Shown here piece by piece: positions 1 through 6,070 of a stretch of DNA of 6,182 bases; position 1 is the stretch's first letter, and every line of letters starts with the position of its first letter. The notes under the pieces are model-generated. The model saw only the letters and a list, made by a program, of their open reading frames with translations, was not told where the DNA came from and searched no databases. This stretch comes from Marinilabiliaceae bacterium. GTDB taxonomy: Bacteria; Bacteroidota; Bacteroidia; Bacteroidales; Marinilabiliaceae. The stretch lies in the NCBI GenBank assembly GCA_027010905.1, contig JALVBA010000302.1, positions 1-6,182 on the forward strand. The letters are read 5' to 3'. The translations under genes were made by a program, and so were the position numbers.

Positions 1-606
1 TGGAAAATTCCTGATATGGATGACTTTCCGGTAATTGTACCACCCATTGTTGATGAATCAATGAAAGATGAGTGGACTCCTTATCTGCGTGATTCAGAGA
101 AATTATCACGTTTGTGGGCATCTCCAGGAATGTCAGGTTTTGCTCACCGCATTGGCGGTCTTGAGAAGGATTATGCCACAGGTGCCGTGTCTCACGATCC
201 TGAAAACCACCAGGTGATGAGCGATGTGAGAAAAGCTAAAATTGAGAAAATTGCTAACTATATTCCTGAATTGGAAATTATAGGAAATGAAGATGCTGAC
301 CTGCTGATTATGGGTTGGGGTGGTACATTCGGGCATCTTTATACAGCTTATGAAGAGCTGACTAATGAGGGGCATAGTGTTGCACTTGCTCATTTCAACT
401 ACATTAATCCTCTACCAAAGAATACACTTGAGATTCTTGATAAGTTTGATAAAAAGATTGTGTGTGAATTGAACATGGGTCAATTTGCAAACTATCTGAG
501 ATCTAATTTTGAACATATGTCGTTCAGGCAACTCAACAAGTTGGAAGGATTACCATTTACAGTTAAGGAATTGAAGGGAAATTTTATTAAAATACTGGAG
601 GAATAA
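1..606 (+). CDS. korA: 2-oxoglutarate:ferredoxin oxidoreductase, alpha subunit (KorA), C-terminal part
   Basis: The frame is open from base 1, so the 5' end lies outside the window; 201 residues are visible. KorA pairs with KorB to decarboxylate 2-oxoglutarate oxidatively to succinyl-CoA, passing electrons to ferredoxin, or to run the reverse reaction; it acts in the cytoplasm. The visible part is the end of the pyrimidine-binding domain and the following domain II. Family-typical segments are GLEKDYATG..SHDPENH (visible residues about 53-70), GWGGTFG (105-111), the NPLPKN stretch (about 136-141) and ELNMGQ (156-161). Full-length members with a fused gamma domain are about 600 residues, so roughly the last third is present. 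No frameshift is seen. The stop lies 3 bases before korB, so the two are surely co-transcribed. The substrate cannot be read from the sequence: a related 2-oxoacid (such as a branched-chain one) is the main alternative. Confidence 0.9.
   Translation, partial: WKIPDMDDFPVIVPPIVDESMKDEWTPYLRDSEKLSRLWASPGMSGFAHRIGGLEKDYATGAVSHDPENHQVMSDVRKAKIEKIANYIPELEIIGNEDADLLIMGWGGTFGHLYTAYEELTNEGHSVALAHFNYINPLPKNTLEILDKFDKKIVCELNMGQFANYLRSNFEHMSFRQLNKLEGLPFTVKELKGNFIKILEE
597..602 (+). promoter_or_regulatory. Shine-Dalgarno of korB inside the end of korA
   Basis: GGAGGA lies 7 bases before the korB ATG at 610 and overlaps the last codons of korA. It fixes the korB start and suggests translational coupling of the two subunits. 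It is a stronger Shine-Dalgarno than at the large downstream gene, which has none. Confidence 0.7.
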
Positions 607-609
607 ATC

Positions 610-1626
610 ATGTCACACGTTTGTAAATTAAAGTTTACTGATTTTAAAAGTGACCAGGGAGTGCGCTGGTGTGCGGGTTGTGGAGATCATGCTATATTAA
701 ATTCAGTACAAAAGGTAATGGCGGAGTTAGAGTATTGTAGGGATGATGTTGCTGTGATTTCCGGTATTGGTTGTTCTTCTAGGTTTCCGTACTATATGAA
801 TACTTATGGTTTTCATACTCTTCACGGTCGTGCTTCTGCCATTTCATCAGGAGTAAAGATTGCTAATCCCGATCTTCATGTATGGCAAATTACCGGCGAC
901 GGAGATGCTTTGGCTATTGGAGGAAACCATTTTATCCACCTTATTCGTCGTAATATTGATATCAATGTAATACTTTTCAATAACCAGATTTATGGTTTGA
1001 CAAAAGGTCAGTATTCACCAACATCTAAGCGGGGCTTTATCTCCAAAACTTCTCCTTTCGGAACAATCGAATCACCGTTCCGTCCGGGTGAGCTGTGTAT
1101 TGGAGCGCGAGGTCACTTTTTTGCCAGAGCTATTGATAAGGAGCTGAAACTCTCTGTAGCGGTGTTTAAGGCTGCTGCTGAGCATAAGGGAACTTCTATT
1201 GTTGAGGTGTTGCAAAATTGTGTAATCTACAACGATAAGGTGCATAATGCAATTACCGATAGAGAGCATAAGGAGGATCGTACAATTACATTGAAGCATG
1301 GTGAGCCAATGATATTCGGCAAAGAGCGAAACAAAGGTTTTGTTCTTGATGGATTGAATCTGAAAACTGTAACCATAGGAGAGAATGGAATTACCGAAAA
1401 TGATATTTTAGTTCATGATGCCAAGTGTGAGGATATCAGTATGCACATGAAACTTGCAAATATGGAGTATCCTGAATACCCTGTTGCTTTAGGTGTTATT
1501 CGTGATGTTGAGGCTCCTGTCTATGACCAGTGTATGGAGAAACAGATAGAGGATGTACAGGATAAATCTTCTGTGAAATCACTTAAAGATCTTCTCTATT
1601 CAGGTGATGTTTGGGAAGTGAAATAG
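610..1626 (+). CDS. korB: 2-oxoglutarate:ferredoxin oxidoreductase, beta subunit (KorB)
   Basis: This 338-residue protein is the thiamine-diphosphate and [4Fe-4S] subunit that partners KorA, and its length is normal for the family. The TPP/Mg site is clear: GDGD at 96-99, followed by IGGNH (103-107) and NNQIYGLTKGQ (124-134). Four cysteines sit where the cluster ligands of this superfamily are expected: C21 and C24 in WCAGCGDH, C55 in GIGCSS, and C204 in LQNCVIYND. The YGLTKGQYSPTS stretch is typical of 2-oxoglutarate-type beta subunits rather than single-chain pyruvate:ferredoxin oxidoreductases. The C-terminal part (about 285-338, with EYPVALGVIRDV) also matches the family. The ATG at 610 is chosen for the GGAGGA site 7 bases upstream and the 3-base gap from korA. 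No key residue is missing. Substrate assignment to 2-oxoglutarate is by family resemblance. Confidence 0.93.
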   Translation: MSHVCKLKFTDFKSDQGVRWCAGCGDHAILNSVQKVMAELEYCRDDVAVISGIGCSSRFPYYMNTYGFHTLHGRASAISSGVKIANPDLHVWQITGDGDALAIGGNHFIHLIRRNIDINVILFNNQIYGLTKGQYSPTSKRGFISKTSPFGTIESPFRPGELCIGARGHFFARAIDKELKLSVAVFKAAAEHKGTSIVEVLQNCVIYNDKVHNAITDREHKEDRTITLKHGEPMIFGKERNKGFVLDGLNLKTVTIGENGITENDILVHDAKCEDISMHMKLANMEYPEYPVALGVIRDVEAPVYDQCMEKQIEDVQDKSSVKSLKDLLYSGDVWEVK

Positions 1627-1647
1627 TAGAAAATAGGAACTTATTTT

Positions 1648-1699
1648 GTGACGGGGTGTCTTTCCTTCTATTTTGGGGAAGTCATCCCGTCACTGTTTT
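1648..1699 (+). terminator. Stem-loop after korB, probable terminator or 3' stabiliser
   Basis: GTGACGGG (1648-1655) pairs perfectly with CCCGTCAC (1686-1693). The stem continues inward through about ten more positions, with G-U pairs and one T-T mismatch, to a loop around TTCTATTTT. The hairpin begins 22 bases after the korB stop and is the strongest inverted repeat in the window. The following T-run is short (GTTTTA, 1695-1700), so termination may be incomplete and the stem may mainly protect the korAB mRNA end. Confidence 0.65.
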
Positions 1700-1729
1700 A
1701 TAGAAATGTTGTAAAAAAATATATATTTG
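1696..1729 (+). promoter_or_regulatory. Bacteroidota-type promoter for the receiver/ATP-grasp gene
   Basis: TATATTTG at 1722-1729 fits the -7 consensus TAnnTTTG of the Bacteroidota primary sigma factor. A poor -33-like T-rich stretch (TTTTA, 1696-1700) lies about 21 bases upstream. Transcription would begin near 1735-1738, giving a leader of roughly 35 bases. The position after the korB hairpin and before the next gene supports it, but the -33 match is weak and the region is A/T-rich. Confidence 0.5.
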
Positions 1730-1747
1730 TGTGACAGTTGCGTAGGT

Positions 1748-1761
1748 ACTGATAACTGATA
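1748..1761 (+). repeat. Tandem ACTGATA x2 in the leader of the receiver/ATP-grasp gene
   Basis: ACTGATA occurs twice in direct succession (1748-1754 and 1755-1761), 9 bases before the ATG and just downstream of the predicted transcription start. It could be a short protein- or RNA-binding site, or chance. Confidence 0.3.
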
Positions 1762-1770
1762 CTTAAAATA

Positions 1771-4764
1771 ATGGCAGAAGAAAAAATTGAATTATCGAAA
1801 ATATATCGCCGCAGATTAAATGACCGGGATATTTTTCAAGAGCTGATGTCTTTCAAAGTTAAAGAGGTGCTGCTTATTGCTAACTATTACGACTCGTACA
1901 GTATTGTTAGGGAGGGACGTTTTTTTGATAAAATTATTGGAGAGTATCTACAACTGAATCTCTTCACATCGCCGCGTATTACAAGTGTGGCAAACTGTGA
2001 GGATGCACTGAATACTTTGCAGGAGCGCACTTTCGACATGGTTATTATAATGGCCGGCCTCGATAAACAGCTACCTGTAATAGTGAGCAAACAAATATAT
2101 GATGTAATGCCACATCTGCCAGTACAACTTCTTGTAAACAACAATGCAGATCTGAAGTTTTTTGATGATAAGGGTGGTAATACCGAGCATATTGACCGGG
2201 TATTTGTATGGAATGGCGATACTCGTGTTTTCCTTGCTATGATTAAGTATGTTGAGGATAAGATGAATGTGGAGAAGGATGTCAGTGTGGGTGATGTTCG
2301 TGTAATACTTCTTGTCGAAAACTCCCGTAAATACTACTCCCGCTACCTGCCTCTGCTCTATTCAATCGTAATGCGGCAGACCCAGTCTATTCTTTCGGAG
2401 GATACCGGAGACCAGATTTACAAGATTATGAAGATGAGGGTGCGCCCAAAAATCCTTCTTGCAGTTAATTATGAGGATGCTGTTGAGATTTTTGATAAAT
2501 ATGTGAACAATATAATCTGTGTCATCTCTGATGTGAAGTATGATAAGGAGGGTGTCCCTGATGTGAATGCAGGAGTTGAGCTGATTAAATATGTAAAGAG
2601 TAAGTCGGGAGTCCCCACTCTGTTGCAGTCGTCCGATCCCGGAAACTCGCGTAAGGCACTGGAGGTGGACGCTGATTTTATCGATAAAAACTCCGATAGT
2701 TTATCAATGGAGATACACAATTTTATCTATCAAAAATTGGGGTTTGGGGATTTTGTTTTTCGTAATGCACGCGGAATAAGAGTTGCGGAAGCAAGTAATA
2801 TGAAGGAGTTTCTCTCCTGCATCAAAACGATACCTGCCGAATCGTTGCTGCACCATGCGCGCCGAAATGGAATATCCACTTGGCTTATGGCGAGAGGGGA
2901 GATTAGTATTGCTAAGAAGTTGCGGCCATTTAGGATTGAGGATTTTGGCAGCTCAAACAAGCTGAGAGATGCAATTATTAAAGCTTTTGAAGATGTTAAG
3001 ATGGCCAGGTTGCGGGGTAGGGTTGTTATGTTTGATTCTGCGCTGGTCTCGAGTGACCGTTTTATTGTTCGCATTGGTGAGGGGTCGTTTGGAGGTAAAG
3101 GACGGGGAATGGCCTTTTTGAGTAATTTTATTGAGAATATTGATTTTGAGAATAATATATCAGGTTTAAATATTAGCATTCCTCCTACCGCAATTATTGG
3201 AGCCGGTGAGTTTACCCGATTTATTGAGAAGAACAATCTGTTTCATAAAGCTTTTGTTCAGAAAGATTATGACGAGATAAAGGAGCTTTTTCTTAATTCT
3301 GAACTAAGTAATGAGGTATACTTCCGGCTAGAGCAGTATGTTGAAGTGATGGATAAGCCGCTTGCCGTAAGATCCTCCGGTCTGTTTGAAGATTCATTAC
3401 TACAACCTTTTGCCGGAGTGTATGCTACATATATCCTACCGAATAACCATCCCGATAAGGAGGAGCGGTTCAGGCAATTGTCTACAGCTGTTAAGCTGGT
3501 TTATGCATCAATGTTTAGTGACCCTGCCAAGGCCTATTTTGATGCTGTAAATTACAAGATAGAGGAGGAGACCATGGCTGTAATTATTCAGGAGTTGGTT
3601 GGCCAGCAGTCGCACAACAGATTTTATCCTCATGTTAGTGGTGTTGCTCAATCGTACAACTACTACCCCTTTTCGTACATGAAACCAGAGGAAGGCTTTG
3701 CTGTTTTGGCTGTAGGTTTAGGTAAGTATGTTGTTGGTGGTGAGAAAGCGTGGAGGTTTTGCCCGACATATCCAAATCTTGAGTTGAACTCAGTTAAGGA
3801 TCAGATTAAGGATTCCCAAAACTATTTTTATGCCTTAAATCTTGAAGATAATAATATTGACCTGGCAAATGACGGTGAGGATGCCGGCATTGTAAAGCTG
3901 GATATTAAAGAGGCAGAAGAGGATGGAAATATTCGGCACTGTTGCTCTGTATACGATTATCAGAACGAGAGGCTGATAACTGATTTGTCGGTTAGAGGTC
4001 CAAGGGTTGTTAACTTCTCAAATATCCTAAAGTACGACTATATTCCGTTGGCCGAAACGCTTGAGATATTGCTCAGGTTCTTTAAGGAGGCGATGGGGGC
4101 ACCTGTTGAAATTGAGTTTGCTGTCGATCTGGACAAGGGCAAGAATAACCAACCTACACTTTATCTTTTGCAGATAAAACCTCTCATCAGACTTGAAAGT
4201 CATATTGATATAAGTTTTGAAGATGTTAATCCCGAAAATATTATTGTTCAGTCGGTAAAAGGGATGGGTAACGGACGATTAGAGACTATCCGAGATATTA
4301 TTTATATGAATACCGAGAAATTTGATAAACTTGATACTTTGGAGATGGCTCGTGAGATTGCTGAGATGAACAAGCAGTTTGATGATGATAATGGTGAGTA
4401 TATCCTGATAGGCCCTGGCAGATGGGGTACAAGAGATCGTTTTACCGGAATTCCGGTGTTGTGGTCACAAATATCTCACGCCAGAGTAATTGTTGAGATG
4501 GGATTGAAAGAGTTTCCACTTGAGGCATCACTGGGGTCACACTTTTTCCACAATGTAACATCAATGAATGTGGGGTACTTCTCAGTCTACCATGAGTCGA
4601 AGAGTGAATGGGTGAATTTGGATGTGCTGCAACAACAGGAAGTTGTAACATCGTCAAAATATTTTGTTCATGTGAGGTTTAAAAAACCACTCACAATTCT
4701 AATGGATGGTAAGAGCCAGAAGGCAGTTATTACCTTTAACATGCAAGAGGATGAGGATAGGTAA
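1771..4764 (+). CDS. Dual receiver-like, PEP/pyruvate-binding ATP-grasp protein, function unknown
   Basis: 997 residues. Receiver-like domain 1 (about 30-165) has the LLIANYYDSY strand, but M94/A95 sits where the phosphoacceptor Asp should be, so it is a pseudo-receiver. Receiver domain 2 (about 175-325) keeps D254 (VISDV), S287/S288 and K306; its acidic pocket reads E183-N184 instead of Glu/Asp-Asp. A helical linker (about 330-425) carries a WLMARGE motif (371-377). The ATP-grasp domain (about 430-810) is of the PEP synthase/pyruvate phosphate dikinase type: GGKGRG (441-446, K443), VRSSGLFEDS (533-542, R534), FAGVYATY (547-554), AVIIQE (603-608), EIEF (780-783) and LLQIKP (799-804, Lys replacing the usual Arg). 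The C-terminal module has GPGRWG (881-886) and GSHFFHN (922-928). No phosphohistidine TSHAAI-type motif and no PEP/pyruvate TIM barrel are present, and the reading frame is intact. Databases may label it PEP synthase, which these absences argue against. Inference: an ATP-dependent phosphotransferase or nucleotide-gated regulator, cytoplasmic. The ATG at 1771 has no Shine-Dalgarno, only an A-rich leader, as is common in this phylum; a later ATG at 1849 would still keep both receivers. Confidence 0.85.
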   Translation: MAEEKIELSKIYRRRLNDRDIFQELMSFKVKEVLLIANYYDSYSIVREGRFFDKIIGEYLQLNLFTSPRITSVANCEDALNTLQERTFDMVIIMAGLDKQLPVIVSKQIYDVMPHLPVQLLVNNNADLKFFDDKGGNTEHIDRVFVWNGDTRVFLAMIKYVEDKMNVEKDVSVGDVRVILLVENSRKYYSRYLPLLYSIVMRQTQSILSEDTGDQIYKIMKMRVRPKILLAVNYEDAVEIFDKYVNNIICVISDVKYDKEGVPDVNAGVELIKYVKSKSGVPTLLQSSDPGNSRKALEVDADFIDKNSDSLSMEIHNFIYQKLGFGDFVFRNARGIRVAEASNMKEFLSCIKTIPAESLLHHARRNGISTWLMARGEISIAKKLRPFRIEDFGSSNKLRDAIIKAFEDVKMARLRGRVVMFDSALVSSDRFIVRIGEGSFGGKGRGMAFLSNFIENIDFENNISGLNISIPPTAIIGAGEFTRFIEKNNLFHKAFVQKDYDEIKELFLNSELSNEVYFRLEQYVEVMDKPLAVRSSGLFEDSLLQPFAGVYATYILPNNHPDKEERFRQLSTAVKLVYASMFSDPAKAYFDAVNYKIEEETMAVIIQELVGQQSHNRFYPHVSGVAQSYNYYPFSYMKPEEGFAVLAVGLGKYVVGGEKAWRFCPTYPNLELNSVKDQIKDSQNYFYALNLEDNNIDLANDGEDAGIVKLDIKEAEEDGNIRHCCSVYDYQNERLITDLSVRGPRVVNFSNILKYDYIPLAETLEILLRFFKEAMGAPVEIEFAVDLDKGKNNQPTLYLLQIKPLIRLESHIDISFEDVNPENIIVQSVKGMGNGRLETIRDIIYMNTEKFDKLDTLEMAREIAEMNKQFDDDNGEYILIGPGRWGTRDRFTGIPVLWSQISHARVIVEMGLKEFPLEASLGSHFFHNVTSMNVGYFSVYHESKSEWVNLDVLQQQEVVTSSKYFVHVRFKKPLTILMDGKSQKAVITFNMQEDEDR

Positions 4765-4790
4765 AAAATTCTTTTACTAACTGTTTTTTT
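4761..4790 (+). terminator. Weak A/T hairpin and T-run after the receiver/ATP-grasp gene
   Basis: GTAAAA (4761-4766) pairs with TTTTAC (4772-4777) across a 5-base loop, followed after 6 bases by seven T residues (4784-4790). The stem overlaps the stop codon and has little G/C, so this is at best a weak terminator. Confidence 0.35.
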
Positions 4791-4925
4791 GAGATACAAG
4801 ACGAAAAAAAATGAGTTATAAAAACACTAGTAATTGTATTTTTAAATAAATTTGGGGATAATATGGCTCTTGCTTCTTGAATTTTCGGTTTCTTCAAATT
4901 TAGGACTTAATAAATATTTAAATAG

Positions 4926-4960
4926 TCGAACGTGAAAAACCCCTGCTTTTTTACGTTTGA
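4926..4960. terminator. Hairpin between convergent genes, touching the hydrolase stop codon
   Basis: TCGAACGTGAAAAA (4926-4939) pairs with TTTTTTACGTTTGA (4947-4960) over 14 positions with two G-U wobbles, read on the plus strand, around the 7-base loop CCCCTGC. Its inner arms are an A-run and a T-run, so it can work in both directions and would end minus-strand transcripts right after the hydrolase stop at 4961-4963. The remaining gap between 4791 and 4925 holds no supportable gene. Confidence 0.55.
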
Positions 4961-6070
4961 TTACTTATTTACTATCCAACCATAAATAAAATCAGCAATT
5001 TGATAATAACCGCTTTGTGCAGGATGTACCGAATTAGATTGCTGATAATATTTATCATTATTTCGTGCATTGTATTTTACAAATTTAGTCTGCATATTAT
5101 GTTCTGTATCCAAACCTAGATTAGCAGGAATTAAAGTTACTATGGGATTATAATGCGTACCTCCGACTCCATATTTTTTCTTTAACAATTCATTCCATAA
5201 ATGGAAATAGCGTTTAGTACGCCATTGCTCGAGCTTGTTACCGTAGTTATTTCCGGCAGCATCTTGTGAATTTGATGGACCCACTATATAAACCAACCCT
5301 ATTTTAATATCTGGAATTACTGAAATGATATTAGAAATCATTGTATCACAATAAGCAGTTATAGAATCAAAACTGACCTCTGTTTTTCCTTTGATAAAAT
5401 CATTTATACCAAGCATAATTGTTATCAAATTAGGTTTGGTCATATTATTATCTTCCAAATACGTTTTAAAATCAAATTTACTTCCTTCATATTTAATAAA
5501 AGGAGAAGTACTATCACTTACAAACCAACAAAATGTTTTACCTGAATGCCCTTCATTTGGAGAATTAGTATTTGTATCTTTTGTGCCAATAAAATTCAGT
5601 ACCCCACCGGAAAGCCGGTAAAGCTCGGCAGTGTATATATTTGCATTTGTTAAACTATTACCTATTACTAGAATAGTATCTGTTTTTGAAATATTATTAT
5701 TATCCGAAATTTTTAAAGTAGTTAATTTTGAATCTATTAATTTACCCGCAGAATTAAACACAGACAAAGTAAAATTATAGGTTGCGTTCGTTCCATCCTT
5801 AGGTGTGTATCGCCAACCTTGTGCAAATGATTGCCCTACTTTGCAATCAACATCGAAATAATAATTATGATAAGTTGGGACACAAATACAATTATCATAG
5901 TAAATATTGTATTCTGTAGTATCAGAAGCACTCATATATACTGTGTCGGGTAAAAATAGTCTGACAACACTTACTTCTGTATCTTTCTTTTTTGTATCTT
6001 CATTTGCCTTTCCACACATCTGGAAAATAATTGAACTAATGAATACAAATGCTATTCCTGTTTTTTTCAT
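4961..6070 (-). CDS. Exported SGNH/GDSL-type hydrolase with N-terminal beta-rich domain
   Basis: 369 residues. An N-terminal export signal (KK then a hydrophobic run, residues 2-18) ends at C19; FQMC is a poor lipobox, so lipidation is possible but unsure. A charged linker (21-32) leads to a beta-rich domain (about 33-125, with YYDN, YFDVDC and GWRYTP) that often precedes SGNH domains in this phylum. The SGNH domain (about 131-369) has block I IGNSL (nucleophile S139), a block II glycine near EGHSGKT (G177), block III GIND (N223) and block V SVHP (H349). The residue three before that His is Asn346, where Asp is usual. Such enzymes cut esters, for example acetyl groups on polysaccharides, but the substrate here cannot be told. 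Location would be the periplasm or outer membrane. The start is supported by AAGGG five bases upstream and by the signal sequence. The gene is convergent with its neighbour and visibly richer in A/T. Confidence 0.85.
   Translation of the reverse strand: MKKTGIAFVFISSIIFQMCGKANEDTKKKDTEVSVVRLFLPDTVYMSASDTTEYNIYYDNCICVPTYHNYYFDVDCKVGQSFAQGWRYTPKDGTNATYNFTLSVFNSAGKLIDSKLTTLKISDNNNISKTDTILVIGNSLTNANIYTAELYRLSGGVLNFIGTKDTNTNSPNEGHSGKTFCWFVSDSTSPFIKYEGSKFDFKTYLEDNNMTKPNLITIMLGINDFIKGKTEVSFDSITAYCDTMISNIISVIPDIKIGLVYIVGPSNSQDAAGNNYGNKLEQWRTKRYFHLWNELLKKKYGVGGTHYNPIVTLIPANLGLDTEHNMQTKFVKYNARNNDKYYQQSNSVHPAQSGYYQIADFIYGWIVNK

Noticed and set aside
610..1626. Pyruvate:ferredoxin oxidoreductase beta subunit
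   Set aside because: Length, the YGLTKGQYSPTS motif and the pairing with a KorA-type alpha subunit fit the 2-oxoglutarate group better, though substrate is not proven.
2730..3236. 168-codon open frame on the minus strand
   Set aside because: It lies opposite conserved linker and ATP-grasp codons, its translation has no recognisable domain, and it is best explained as a shadow of the real gene.
1771..4764. Complete phosphoenolpyruvate synthase (ppsA)
   Set aside because: Only the ATP-grasp domain is shared; the phosphohistidine motif and the PEP/pyruvate barrel are absent, and the N-terminus holds receivers instead.
4811..4849. Tiny plus-strand open frame of 12 codons in the intergenic gap
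   Set aside because: No ribosome binding site, too short, and composition is that of random A/T-rich DNA.
4926..4960. Hairpin after the hydrolase as an attC site
   Set aside because: It is only 35 bases long, the outer boxes do not fit RYYYAAC/GTTRRRY, and a terminator explains it better.
5391..5621. 76-codon plus-strand open frame within the hydrolase gene
   Set aside because: It is opposite the conserved SGNH core, and no family resemblance is seen.
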